Source of the DNA: Dichetophora obliterata
Lineage: Eukaryota; Arthropoda; Insecta; Diptera; Sciomyzidae
Direction of reading: 5' to 3'
Length of the DNA stretch: 64,000 nt
Assembly: GCA_963920525.1 (NCBI GenBank)
Contig: OY986436.1
Span: forward strand, 82,757,839 to 82,821,838
Below the pieces are notes generated by a model, which had not been told where the DNA came from, made no database searches, and saw only the letters and a program-made list of their open reading frames with translations. Below, in pieces: positions 11,250 through 23,635 of the stretch. The translations under genes and the position numbers were made by a program. Each line of letters opens with the position of its first letter. Position 1 is the stretch's first letter.

Positions 11250-11387
11250 AAATATTGCAACACCACCCCCATCTGTCCGCTCGAAAAATACTATAGCACC
11301 AAACGTAAAGCAAATAGATGGCCATTAGCTATTTTTTACAACATGATCGACGTGGCTGCGTTGGTTACATTTTTATGTTTATTCTAG

Positions 11388-11632
11388 CATTCATCCAAAT
11401 GAAAAAAAAATACGAATCTCTCGTTGAGGCTTTTTGGCATCATTTGGCTTTGAGTTGGAGACGTAAAACAAGAAACCCATATGAAAGGGCCACTCATAAT
11501 CGAACAACCCGATACACCAACATCCTGGCAACATGATCCGCTGCAATTTTATCCGGTTCAACTGAGAGAAAACTGGTCGGTTGCTATCGAAGGTCGTTTG
11601 CGTGGCTATTGATCCCAAATCATGCACTAACT
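11388..11632 (+). other. possible exon relic
   Basis: A frame of about 50 codons reads smoothly (…MKGPLIIEQPDTPTSW…, …VQLRENWSVAIEGRLRGY) and ends in TGA. The interval is bounded by a pyrimidine-rich TTTATTCTAG upstream (acceptor-like) and CT|GTAAGT downstream (donor-like). I do not recognise the protein. It may be a captured or decayed exon of a host gene or TE, or chance. The splice-like borders and the frame do not agree perfectly, because the stop precedes the donor. Confidence 0.25.
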
Positions 11633-11639
11633 GTAAGTC

Positions 11640-11877
11640 CTAAAAACGAAAAAAATTTACAAGTTTTAGTCTAACCGTCTGAAACATAGAATTTTTATTG
11701 ATTTGTAGGCAGTAAAAGGTGGGTGTGGCAAAATTTCCTAAACCATTTAGTACTTGAAACAAATACACTGTCAAAATTTCAGCTCGATCGACCCCGTAGT
11801 TTTGAAGTCTATACACAGCACACAGACAGACGAACAGTATGACATAGAGTGTTTTGCTTTTTACGTATCCAGATTAT
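11640..11877. repeat. dispersed-repeat copy
   Basis: This is a copy of the module seen at 6966 and 7835 (ATTGATTTGTAGGCAGTAAAA, then TTTCAGCTCGATCGACC), ending in an ACAGACAGACGAACAG stretch. The MITE at 11878 is inserted in or beside it. Confidence 0.55.
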
Positions 11878-12064
11878 GGCTGAGTTCCTTAATGCATATA
11901 TGCAATGCATCAGTGTGTTTTATTTTGAATTGATGCTAAGTTTTATAACGAAAACTGCGCAACTAGGTTGATATTCTTAAAAATAATGTAGTTGCGCAGT
12001 TTTGGTTTATAAGCTTCGGATCAATTCATCAATGCATTGCATAAATGCATTTAAGAACTCAGCC
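11878..12064. mobile_element. palindromic MITE, family member 1
   Basis: The arms start GGCTGAGTTCCTTAATGCAT and end in the near-exact complement, extending at least 55 bp inward. TAT flanks both ends (11875-11877 and 12065-12067). An inner GCGCAACTA/TAGTTGCGC pair continues the symmetry. Its arm sequence AGTGTGTTTTATTTTGAATTG closely matches that of 18654-18852. There is no coding sequence. Confidence 0.75.
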
Positions 12065-12394
12065 TATACTACAAAGTTTGTATTAAAACAACTTCAATTT
12101 ATTAATTATTATTAATAAAAGAAAAAAACAGACTTAAAAGAAACCCAAAAATACTTTTATATCACATTTTTCATTCAAAATGTGTGAAGAAATTTACGGG
12201 TACCCTTATCAGGAGTGTAAGGAATATTCGACTCTACAATCAAATAAAAAAATTCTAGAATACTAAAAATGCGAAAAACGATAGAAAACGACTAATTATA
12301 AGATTTCATGGAACCTCAAGTTTGTAACTTTTTTGGCTTGGTAAATATTTGACTTCAAAGTCGTTTCGGATACCCAGGTACCCGTGTCAGGAGG
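12065..12394. other. unassigned AT-rich stretch
   Basis: Nothing recognisable apart from short GGGTACCC-type motifs near 12200 and 12370. Confidence 0.45.
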
Positions 12395-12500
12395 GTTAGG
12401 ATTAAAACCGTCGGAAATATAGCATTTTTATTGATTTGTGGGCGATAGAAGGGGATGTGGCAAAAATGTATCCTAAACTATCTGGTACATACCTAAGCCT
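12395..12500. repeat. dispersed-repeat copy
   Basis: Contains AAAACCGTCGGAAATATAGC and ATTGATTTGTGGGCGATAGA, the same module as at 6966, 7835 and 11690. Confidence 0.55.
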
Positions 12501-15500
12501 TCTTTCTTTCTGTTACCCTTCTGGGAGTTTTAATCCAAACATCACAAAAAAATAGAAGAATGAAAATTTTTTAATATTTTGTCTGATGTCTTGGCAACTA
12601 GCTGGACGCTTATTCACAGACACAAAGTTTGACAACTAATGCGTATTCTGCTCTGTCTTAACAGACTGTCTCGTGTAGCTCCCGTGTAAACTCCACCCTA
12701 CGACGGATTTCATTGCTAGGGTACACAAAAACCTTTTGCATATTTTTTGCTTATTTGTGCAGCCCCACACAAGGTCTATCTCAATCTAATCTACAAAGGT
12801 GGAACAATTTTTTGTGACGAGGCTCGAATCATGAAGAAATTAGAAAATTTTTTGTTACGAGACTCGAAAATTTTTACTCTCAACAAATCACCACCCAAGA
12901 AGTTTCACTTCAAAAATAAGAAACACTTACTCAGAGTCTTTACTACCTCATCTTATTTTCGTTCATGAACTGAAGAATTTACAACACTGTTATGCCAGAA
13001 ATAATCACACTTCTCAAACGTTTTGTACTCTTGTGACATATTTATGCCGCTCAATTAATATAATATGCAAATTTTATCACCATCATAATTTTTTATAAGC
13101 TCACGACTGATTCCCCGCCCACCTTTCTTTCCACTACCAAGCGATCTGATGTCTGTCATGCGTGTCGCTACAAATACGCATTCTGAAGGAAATGTTTGCT
13201 CCAAGGACTAAACTCATCTAATTTGGAGCTCATTGTCAGTCGTTACGTTACAGCAGTGCTGCTTTTAGCGCGAGGCAAGAAAGCATAACAGCAACATCAG
13301 CACAAGCAACAAAATCAACATTTTGACAGCTCAGTACTTTGTTGGCCAGTGTTACTTCTTAGTGACCTCTTCGATTTGATGCTTTCGTGTTTGGTGTAAA
13401 GCACTAGTGTGTGACTTTTGAACGCCAGGTAGCTTGAATAGCCACCAAAAAAGGGGAGTGCACGCAACGAAGGGGTACTCACCAACATTCCACAACTAGC
13501 AACGAAATGTATCTGCGGCAAACAATCTGTCGAGCGCAGCTATTAAAAGAAATTGCGTTTAAAACTAAATTGGAAGGACGACGCATTCGTCGTGCGATGC
13601 GTCCTTGTTAGCCACCAAAGAAATGGCAAAGAGCAGTGAAAGATGCAAATAAGAATACGAGCAAGAATAAGATGAAGAGAAGCAGCAGATCCCATTGAAA
13701 TGAGAAACGATTATGGTGTCCCAGTCAAATAAAGAAACAAAACTTTTTAGTTGTTTGGATAGTATTTACAACTCCTGTGGGACATTTTCAGTTCCAGCAT
13801 CCTGCCATTTCATTCGGCTTGTGCCGCATGGTCGCTGCTCATTGTTTGTCTGCGCTGTACAGTACTCTATGCCAGTGATGCGCCTTATTAAATCCAGCCC
13901 CTCCCACCAACGCGGCACACTTTGCCCCAAATCAACAGTAACAACAGCAACAGCCTTGTTTGGGTCGACGGTGGGTTATTCGTTGCCGCAATGCTGATGT
14001 TTCTTATATTCTGTTTAAACTCGGGCAATACTTTCCCGCTTATTATACGTATTTCTTACCTGCGCCCTGCACACCGGCAGTTATGGTAATTTAGTGAAGT
14101 AATTTTGCGGAAATTGATACGAAATAAAGGCAGCAGCATAGCAACAATAAGAAGCTGTCTAATTTTCATCTCGGGGCATGAATTTTAATACGCATTAAAG
14201 TGTATTTATGTTACATCAAACATTTAACTTTTATTAATTTGACTTTTTAGCGATGCATAGAAAGCCGTCCGAGTCATTTTAGGTGTGTGGAGCAATGTAA
14301 AGGGTTTAATTTTTTGCAGGTAGGCGGCCTACTGGGTAGAGTCCGTGGCCCGTATGCCAAGAAGCCGTGGTAACCAAGATTCAATTTCCAGCTTAGCAAG
14401 AATGTTTTTTCAATCGAATAAATATTTCTGCTCCAACGCCTCATATCTGCAGACAATGGCAATCCTCAGAGACTAGAAACTACCATTCAAGGCTTCTTGA
14501 GTTCATGAGACGTTCGGATTTGGCTTTAAACTCGTAAGTTTACCTCTCGTTCTTTTGTGTTCAAACATTTAGCAACACGCACAACACGATTGATTAATAT
14601 AAACTCTGTCAAACGCCTTTCAAGGACTGCAATGACCAATACCTCATTTTTATAAACTGTAAGAGCAGATGGTTTCAAAATCTGTTTTAAGGTTAAAAAC
14701 AGCATTAATATTGGTTACAAAGATAATAAATCTTATGTAAGTATATCTCAGCTTGATTTAATTAAAAATACGAATTCTCTGCTTTTTGCAATTATCTTTT
14801 TAGAAATTTAGGCTATACAGAAATTATTTCCTATTAAAAACTAGCGGTCCCGACAGACGTTATCCTGCCACAATTCAATTAATATGTTTTTTCTTATAAT
14901 GCCTTAAACATTATTTATCGTTACAATTTCTGACTTTTTTAAGTATTTTAGCTTGAAATTTCTTTCCATTCAAAGTAGTTTGGCTTATGTTCTTTTCTGA
15001 AATAATTTTAATTCCTGAAATAGATTTCTGATGAAGCCTGTAGCTGGGCCGAAATTGCAATAAAATCAGCTAGTGATGTTTTCCTTTTCATATTGAAAAT
15101 TTTGTTATTGTTTTTTCTTTTGAAAAAAATTTGTAAGAGCAATTAATTTTTCTAACCTGACCTAAAAGCTCAATAAACGATTTTAAACTATCAAACAACT
15201 AGAATTTGTATTTAAATCAAGAATGGTTTAAGCCAGCGATGCCCAGCGCCTAACTCTTTTACAACAAATTCAATATTTTTTAATGATTGTTGTAATTCGG
15301 AAAATTCAGTTTGCACTTTCAGCGTGGCTTCTTAATATTATTGTTTTTGTTCTTTCGAACCATCGATAGCTGCTATGCGTTTGCATGTTGTTGTTTTTGT
15401 TCTTTGGCACCATCGATCGCCGCTGTTTTGCACTGTTTATGGCATTCGCATTAACAGCATGAGTCGTATTCTTTATATTTTTCGTTGTGCGAATACACAT

Positions 15501-18065
15501 TGAGAAAAAGTTAATGAATATTTGCAGGTTGATACTTTCTTATATTGCATCAGAATAAATAAGGTGTTATTGTAGCCTTGAAAAATGGCAAGAAAAACAT
15601 TTGGGGAAAACTGGGAGTTTGCCTATTTTTACATAGATAAAAGAAAATTTAAATCTTAATAATATAACAGTTTAGTTAAGAATAAAACAGAAAGATAATA
15701 AAAAATATAAAAAATTAGGTTTGAAGCAAATAAAAATGATAAGATTAAAAAATGAAAAAAATGTAAAATAATAGAAAATTTACAAAAAAAAAAACATAAG
15801 TAAAAAAAAAATAAAAACCACAACAAATTAAAAACTATAAAACAAACAATAAAAAAGGATATCTGAAAATTTCCATGCGGTTAAAGCTGGGTAATTCAGA
15901 ATGTATTCTGACTAGCAAAGAACTGTAATATTTGGAATAACTTGATTCATTATTTTCTCAGTGTATATATAGATAAGTTCGCTGTCGCGACTCTGCAGCA
16001 CTCGAGTTATTGGTAATTCGCCATTGCATATAGATTAAAAAATTTTTTGATGTTGTTGCTTTTTGTTGTTGTTGTTTCTTTTGCACTCTTCAAATAATTT
16101 TCGTGGGCATCACTGATTTAAACTATCAAATATTTATAATTTGTGTTTAAATCATAGAAAATCAACAAAACAAATAACAAGGTCATATAGAAAACTTTCA
16201 ATTATTTTAAATTTATTTCAAAAAAATATGTAAGTATTTTCTAAATTAACGGGCTGACTTTGATTTAAAATGCAAACTTTTAATCATGTGTGACTTCTCG
16301 TTCACTTACAATTAACACAAATGAAAATATTTGCTTACGGACGCGACATCTATGCATACACAGAGCAAAATAGTGTCACATATTTTTAATAAGTTTTATT
16401 CTTAAAATGTATCTAGAACAAAGGGTATGAAAGTCGCAGGAAGAGAGGTATTTTTTAAGAAAAAATCGTCTAAAATTTTTTTCAAAAATCTTCTTCAATT
16501 TATTTAAAAAGATTTTTTTCTTAATTTTTTTATAAAACAGCCAGTAGCTGCATGATATTTCTACTTAAAAAAAATCAAGAAGAAAACCTAGTAACTGTAT
16601 TGGATTTCCTTTTTGAATTTATTTACGAAGACACAGCCAATAACTTTGAGAAGAAAAGGTTTCAAAATATTTAAATATGTCCGTTATTCTTACTTGAATT
16701 GTTCTATTTCTTACTTTAATTTTTTAAAAAAAGATATAATGTTGTATTCTTTTAATAACGTGAAGTGCATAAACAAAAAACTGTATTTTGAAAAAACTTT
16801 ATAGAACAGGAGCTCTCTTTTGCAAACATTTATTTTTTATGTTTAAATTAAGAAAATCTATCAATACTGAGATATTATTTGCTTATAAACAGATCTATAA
16901 TCTAACTATCTCAACTCCTTCTCCTGCTTATGTAGCTTCAAATATTCTGGTGTATGGTATAATAAGTGTCAACTTTAAGCCCTTATTAAAACTTATTTAG
17001 CTGTAAAATTTTAAAACGCCGCCACACGTGTGATTTTGTTGTCTCTTCTAACAGAATCTTTTTAAAAAATCTTATAGTTTTGGAACAATTTTAAAATTTT
17101 CTTACCGTGAAATTAAGTTAGATTTTTTCTTAAAAAAAAACCAAAATTACTCGACGATTAGAAAAATTACACTAAAAACTAAAAACCCATTTTGTAAAGG
17201 AGGTAGAAGTGGTTTTCATTTAATTTTTCATAATCAGAGTTTGTATTTGCGGTTTAAGCTTATGTACAAAACTTGAAGTAATCAGATTAATTATTGTGGA
17301 ATTTGAAGAGATTTTACTGTTTTTTTAAATCACTTTGTATGGGAGATAGGCATCGGTTTTTTCCAATTTGGTGCGTTTTCGAACTTGATCTGTATTTTTG
17401 AATAAAAAACTTCTATATTGAATTTCGTTTTGATAGATTTAAATTTACGGATGTTATCGTGATCACAGACGGACATACGGAAGTGAAAAACTCAACTCAT
17501 TAGATGATGACCAAGAATATATAGCCCATTTCATATTGAAGTGTAATTGAACTGATCATCTCCGATTTGTCTTTAAATTTTTTCTTACACTCAGAAAATA
17601 AATTTATAGGCGTAAGATAGCGGGATATGAATATTATTTGTGGTAGTCGGAAGAAAGTTGCTACAACTAAAATTTGCTCATTGTAATCGGAATGATATAT
17701 GCACAATTGATTTATAAATACCGAGAATGATCGTTCCTTTGCAGTCCCCTCATTTCCAAATTTGTATTCAGTTGAAATGAAAATATGACATTTTAGTTGC
17801 TTCAACCGCGCAATTTTAGTGATTTCAACTCCTCCTGCCATTATAAAAAACATAATTTGTTTGAGAAATAACCGAAATCATTGCAGACAAGCGAAAAAAA
17901 TGAGTTATTGTAATAACCACATTGTAAGTTATGTCAATAGCATTATTTGTACGTTGCAATCGAGTTTCGGAGGTCATTAAGTTGCAACCCTTTAGTTGCG
18001 TCAATCTCAACAGTCAATCTTGCTACTGAAAGTTTATCAAATTATCCGACTTGTCGAGTGAACCA
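12501..18065. other. long stretch without recognisable gene
   Basis: AT-rich, with many short frames but no protein I recognise and no frame with sustained coding character. 13200-14000 is somewhat more GC-rich and complex than its surroundings and could be host intron or intergenic DNA. 15600-15860 and 16420-17170 are extremely A/T-rich and low complexity. Confidence 0.5.
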
Positions 18066-18205
18066 GCAGTGGAATTCCCAAAAATTTAACTATAACAATC
18101 GTTGTCGTTATCGGTCATTGTATGTGCCACGTTCATAGTAAATGAAAGTTTTCGTTAACTAACCATATCGAAAATCGTCGTTAACGCGTTTGGGAATTCC
18201 ACTAC
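18066..18205. mobile_element. short inverted-repeat element (MITE-like)
   Basis: The ends GCAGTGGAATTCCCAAA and TTTGGGAATTCCACTAC are inverted copies with one mismatch. Weaker complementarity continues inward (TCGTTGTCGTTATCG against CGATAT...CGACG). No clear target duplication. Too short to code for a protein. Confidence 0.6.
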
Positions 18206-18653
18206 AGGCATGCTTCCACAAACACGAAGTAAAGTAAGCCGACCTTAATCGCAAGACGCTTGAATTTCATTTCTCACAATTTTTGCCACCAGTTCAACGC
18301 GTTTTGAAGCAAAACATCAGACTTTCAAAAAATGCGGATATATTTCAAACAATAGAATAAACATTTTGAAATATATGAGCATTAAAAATTAATTTAAGTT
18401 TTGCAATTTTGTGTTAAATTTTGAGGAGTTGTGTGACCCTTTATGGTATTTATGGTATTTATGGTAACATTAATGAAAATGAACGGTTAAAATACAGTTT
18501 AAACATTTTTGAAGAAAACAAGACCATAAAAGTTTCATCGTGAATATCAAAGATTTAATAGTAAAAGAGAAAATGGTTATTTGCGTTGATTTATATGACA
18601 ATGTTGAGCAGATGTTTGGCTTAGTAAATCATATTGTAACTTCTGGCGTCCAA

Positions 18654-18852
18654 GACTTCATAGACGCATTTATCATTGCATTAGTGTGTTTATTTTGAAT
18701 TGGTTCGATGCTTATTAACTAAAACTTTAGTTTAGGTTCCAAATTTGAATTGGGTCGAAGCTTTTTAACCAAAACTATAGTTTCGGTTTCAAAAGCTTCA
18801 AACCAATTTAAAATATACACACTTGTGCAATGATAAATACGATTATGAAGTC
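18654..18852. mobile_element. palindromic MITE, family member 2
   Basis: The left arm GACTTCATAGACGCATTTAT and the complement of the right arm (GACTTCATAATCGTATTTAT) match over about 60 bp. The shared core ATTGCATTAGTGTGTTTATTTTG is the same as in 11878-12064, so the two belong to one family with diverged tips. The centre repeats AACTAAAACTTTAGTTT-like palindromes. No clean target duplication is seen. Confidence 0.7.
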
Positions 18853-18970
18853 AGCTTATTGTAATGAACTCTAATGTTTTTTGTTAATATCTGTTATATT
18901 TTATGTAATAAAAGAAAGATTAACTTTTGTCTTGTGTACATTTTTTCTAGAAAAATATTTTTTGGTAACA

Positions 18971-19200
18971 TATCGCACAGCCTCTTCAAAAGAGACACAA
19001 CTCTTTTGAACAAGCAAAACAATAACAAAAACAATTTTTCTTTAAGGGACTCCATACAAAGCGAAAAACTATTTTTTTTAATTAAAAACTAAGAATATGT
19101 GTACAAAATTAAGACAGCCGTTGTAGATGATCACTACAAATTGTTTTACACGAAAAAAAAATTTGGAAATTTTGAGTTGTCTCTTTGAAGGTGTGCGATA
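18971..19200. repeat. inverted repeat around a 160-bp core
   Basis: ATATCGCACAGCCTCTTCAA at the left and TTGAAGGTGTGCGATAT at the right are inverted copies with small gaps. The AAAGAGACA motif recurs next to each. Possibly a diverged MITE. No target duplication is visible. Confidence 0.45.
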
Positions 19201-22200
19201 TTGTCGGTTGTTGTGGCCTACAAAATGACCTACAGTCAATAATCGTGCGTCCAATGGGTCCATTCATTGAACCGAATTTAAGCTAAAATAATTGACAGGT
19301 TCATTCCACAACAGAGTGGAAATTAAGACGGATAACAGCTTCATTCATACAATCGAATATAGGTTAAAATAAATAACTTCTACGTTCACACAGTTTGCTA
19401 CAATCAAGGCTATTGAAAAAAAGGTAGTTGAGGTGATCACCCTTTCAAAAGTTATCAGCAATCGACTAAGTGGGTAGGGCAATAATTGAGTTGCGGTAGT
19501 GGATTTTATTCTCTGTGTGTAGATTGGATTATTGATTAGAAAACCAAATCCGAAGTTAATAGTCATTTAAGTCATTTTTAGAATAATTTTTCGAGGCCAA
19601 AATAGGGTCAAAATCAATTTTGAGACAACTTAGTTCAGTAAATTTAAATCCGATTTTCGTAAATAGGCTATCATTGCAAAGGTTACTTCGTCTTTTATAA
19701 GGAAAAAATAGAAAACTTTTGAAAAAATTGCAGTAAGTTGACCCATTCTTAATTTTAAAGCTTAATACCATGCCAGCAACAGACGCTAATATAATTTTTA
19801 TTTTCATAATTTTCATTTTTTTTACGTTCCATTACATTAAATGTTCAGTAGATAGGAATAAAACGTTAAGTGTTAGTGAATTTTCAATACAAATTCGAAC
19901 GTTTCATTTAATTTAATCAAGGTATTAGCAAAACACTTGAGCTGTATAAGCAACATACTTTCCACAAAAAAAAAATACTTCTAGCTTGATCAGCTATTAG
20001 CCTGCCGGTATTGCCAGATTCTATAAAGCTTCTAAAAACAAATTCAAGGTAGAAATAACCGGACTAATTGCAATTAAGGAAACGATAACTAAAAAACGCA
20101 TGGGGTCATATAGTACTCTTGGGCCTGAAGGGACTAAGGTTAATACGCACTCGCTTAGATTTTGAGCTAATTAGAATAAACTTTTTCGTTCTTCTCTTTT
20201 TCTTAGATCAGGATTTATAAACTAAACTAAACTAAATGCGTCAAGTTTTGCTTAGAATGTAAGTAAAACTAATTCTCGTAAATAGTTTTTTCAAATTTTT
20301 AGCATTATTATATCTTTCCTAATACTTTTCTCAAGCCAAAAAAGTCGCAGTAAATCAATCACAATTACTTAACCCAACAACACCAACACCAAGTAAACCA
20401 ACAACATCTTGCTCTCAAAAATGTAGCTGAACAAAAACCAATTCATCACTTTCATTACAGAATCAAAATAACAACTAAGCGTTAAGGATAGCTCAACTAA
20501 CTGGAAAACTGACTCAATCAAGGATGAAACCTCGTAATTCAGCAAATCTGTGTGATGCGGCATTGCATGTAAATCGTTTTACGCTCCATTATGGCAAAGC
20601 AAATGAACTGTTTTGTTATTCTTCACAAACAACGAATACAAGATGCAATAACAACGATAACAACAATCAAGTAGTAGGTAGGGGCGCCACTGCTTTCGGC
20701 AAAGCCTGCTCGTTGTTATGTTAACCATAACCACAATGAATATTAATGAGATGTCATCACTCTTTCGTCAAATTAAGGCATTTCCTCTTCGCATTTCTCA
20801 AATCAGCACATAAAGCTACAGAAGCAGCAGCAGCAGCATCAACACCAATATCATCCGTCGTTGATGAGGATGCGTAAGGATGCGAGCTTGTTGCGTCTGT
20901 ATCCTGCGGTAACTTTTCTAATAGTTACTTTCACACCAAATAAATCAACCCTTTCATACTATGATTTTGGCAAATTAATGTAATAAACTATTCCGTCAAA
21001 GTCAAAGGATGATGTAATTATGTGTATGAATGCATATATTTAACCCTCTGGGAACAAGAGGGTTGTTTATGGCACATTTTATTAACATAATTGCTGTTGA
21101 AAAATGTTCTTCTCTATGATATACTTGGAAAAGTCTTGAGAATAGTGTCTCTTTGTAAAAAAGAAAGTAGCTAAAGTCATATTCTTTAAAAAAGGTTAGA
21201 AATGATGCTTAAAAGAATTAAAATGATGGCCTTAAATATTACACAAATACCCTATAAAAGCATTCTCATCATAAAATATCATTATTGCTTAAACCTTTTG
21301 AGTCAATGTCACCTAAGCAAATACCGCTAACTACCGCCAACTACCGCCAACTTCATGCGTATCATTCTTCCTCTTGGCAACAAAATCTTTTAATAACATT
21401 CTCTATTTACTTTGCATATTTCGTACATAATTATACAAAATTCCATTTTAACGGTTTCTAATATGACCTGACACGAAGACCAGGAATCTCACAAACCACA
21501 TCCCCATCAAACAACCGCAAGACGGTAAATGAACTCTTTAAGGTTTACATTTTGACAAGCGATTGAGAGTAGATTCCGGGCGTCCTCTTCTCTACTCGAG
21601 AAGCATCTTTCATCCTTCATAACAATTTAATACTCTTTGACAGATTTTGACAAGAACTTGAGATGGCGTCACTTGTCATAATTTGTTAGCGATAATATGT
21701 TAATGAAGTTTACTTTTTTGATTTATGTTTTGGTAGGATGGTGTAAATCGCTGTGTCGTATTTTGCATTTGATTTGCTTGGTTTCGACTATATAGCTTAC
21801 GATTTTCTTGAACACAATAGTTTATTTGAGAGAACTAGAGGAGTAATGGAAAAATTGTTTTAAATAATTATATTTAACCTCTACATTTGACAATGTGAGA
21901 GTAATTGTCCAATAGAAAAGGTGCTGTGGAAACTTTAAATGATGAAATAACTTCATTTTTTATATATAATAAATTAAACTATTGTAATATGCACCTTAAA
22001 AATTAAATTAAAAAACAAAAATACAAGTTGTTTTATTTTATTAAATATATAAATGCGTTTATTAATATAGACAAAGAAGGAGTAAACTGAAATAAATTGT
22101 GTTTGTTATTTAGCACAAGGGCCTGATATCTTACAATCGCAAGAATTGTGCTGTATTAAATCAAACAAAGAATAAATAAAAATACGTGTACTAATACATT

Positions 22201-22279
22201 AATTAGTTAATAAAACACATATGTAAAAAATGCTGTTAAAGATTATCCTATCCAATGCCAGCAGTAACAATGGTTACAT
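19201..22279. other. stretch without recognisable gene
   Basis: AT-rich, with CAG/CAA-type runs near 20821-20845 and a short triple repeat of CTACCGCCAA near 21330. No coding frame is recognised. Confidence 0.5.
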
Positions 22280-22531
22280 TGATACAATGTAATATATACT
22301 TGAATTTCTTAATATTATAAAATCAACTTAACGATATTTTAAATTGTTTCTAATATAAAAAAGTGAGATTTTTGTCATAAAAAATAATTAATTCTATTCT
22401 CTTCCTAAAAATCATAAAAAAAATTTCGTTTTGCAAAAATATAAAAAAATTCATAAAAAGTTTTTTTAAGGATCAAGAAATCAATGTAAGTATACTTAAT
22501 ACAGTCTTTTTTAAAGGAGTTATCGAAAACA
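22280..22531 (+). repeat. 5' LTR of the BEL/Pao element
   Basis: Starts TGATACAATGTAATATATAC and ends GTTATCGAAAACA; similar throughout to 25126-25386 with small indels and substitutions, indicating age. Confidence 0.85.
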
Positions 22532-22549
22532 TGGTCCTTCGAGCCGGAT
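22532..22549 (+). other. primer-binding site, complementary to tRNA-Tyr
   Basis: TGGTCCTTCGAGCCGGAT directly abuts the 5' LTR. Its complement ATCCGGCTCGAAGGACCA equals the 3' end of eukaryotic tRNA-Tyr including CCA, recalled from the conserved tRNA-Tyr sequence. It would prime minus-strand cDNA synthesis. Confidence 0.8.
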
Positions 22550-22801
22550 AAGTGAACAGTGGTGGTAGAAAAGGAGCGTAGAGGCGATGAGGGGCTCCGC
22601 TTTTCAATGTCAGATTTGCACATAGTTTATTAAATTTTGTGATAATTAAGGGCAAATTCAAATCAGATCTACAGCAGCAGCGGTAAGTGGGGCTTGCGTG
22701 CTGTCATTGGCGCTTCTGGAAAAGTGATATTTTTTTAACCAATTCTTGTGTCTGGCTCAGTTTACATAACATAATAACATATTATCTTTTCTTTTTGATT
22801 A

Positions 22802-23482
22802 GATGCAAAAAAAGCAACAATACGTAGTGTACTGAGTCATATCGCGCAAATTTTCGACCCAAATGGTTATGTGGGGCCTGTAGTAATCGTGGCCAAAATA
22901 ATTTTGAAAAGTATTTGGAAGGCGAATATAAGTTGGGACATCCTGGTACCAGATGAAATATATCGTAAATGGCAGCAGTTTCAACAGCAGTTAGCGCAGA
23001 TAATAGAGATTCGACTTCCGCGTTGGATTGGAATCAGTCATAACAAGAACATTTCACTACACGGCTTTTCAGATGCTTCGTTGATGGCATATGGAGCTGT
23101 TTTATAAATACAAGTTGAATCAGAGGAATACGTAGAATGCAATCTTTTATAAGCGAAGTCGCATGTGGCACCAGTGAAATTCATGACTGTACCAGGACTG
23201 GCACTCTGTGCAGCGAAGTTATTAAGTGAACTCGCGCACGCATTTAAGTCATCGTCCAGGCTGACTGATCTCAAAACTACGTTATGGTCAGATTCTCAAA
23301 TAGTACTAGCATGGCTCAATAAAGATCCCTCAAAGCTAAAAATCGTTGTGAACAATCGAGTGCAAAAACTTCATCTATTAACAGCTGATGCAGATTGGCG
23401 CTTTGTACCATCGGCGGATAATCCAGCAGATTTGCTTAGTCGAGGAACGTCGATAACAGAACTTCAAAGTGCACATATGTAG
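22802..23482 (+). pseudogene. BEL/Pao RT C-terminus and RNase H, with stops
   Basis: The frame opens with RSVLSHIAQIFDPNGYVGPV, the conserved block that follows the BEL RT, then LPRWIGI and FSDASLMAYGAVL, holding the first RNase H aspartate. TAA at about 23106 and another near 23150 are in the same frame, which then continues with HVAPVKFMTVPGLALCAAKL. In other BEL elements this last box reads LELC; here the glutamate position is alanine, so an active-site acid is lost. LWSDSQIVLAWL holds the next aspartate and SADNPADLLSRG the late motif. TAG at 23480 ends the stretch where WHGPEW follows in frame. Everything upstream of the RT tail has been deleted; the deletion joint is near 22800. Confidence 0.8.
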
Positions 23483-23635
23483 TGGCATGGACCTGAATGG
23501 GTACCTAGACAGGCTATCCACTGGCCAGAGGTGCGACCAAGTCAGTCGGGTGACATATTGATTGATATTGCTAAAGAGGAGAAGAATTCCACACGGGAGG
23601 ATAATGGAAAGATAAGAAACTCATTCTAGTTAAAT

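Larger units (their letters stand above)
8436..11295 (-). mobile_element. 5'-truncated CR1/Jockey-like non-LTR retrotransposon
   Basis: Read on the minus strand this LINE contains, in order, a partial AP-endonuclease, a linker, reverse transcriptase and a C-terminal region. It then has a roughly 400-bp 3' tail ending in AAATA-type repeats near 8440-8480. The 5' end stops inside the endonuclease near 11295. There is no RNase H. The combination and motif style ([30 protein letters not shown]) point to the CR1/Jockey assemblage; finer placement would need alignment. Several frameshifts make it a dead copy. Confidence 0.85.

Noticed and set aside
13713..13997. 94-codon ORF in a GC-richer block
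   Set aside because: No recognisable motif, surrounded by intron-like sequence; the composition alone is not enough.
14328..14392. tRNA-like A box (CGGCCTACTGG) and B box (GATTCAATTTCC)
   Set aside because: Both boxes are two mismatches from consensus and no cloverleaf can be drawn; at most a very old SINE.
15600..15860. A-rich tract as a possible LINE poly(A) tail
   Set aside because: No element sequence adjoins it on either side; simple low-complexity DNA.
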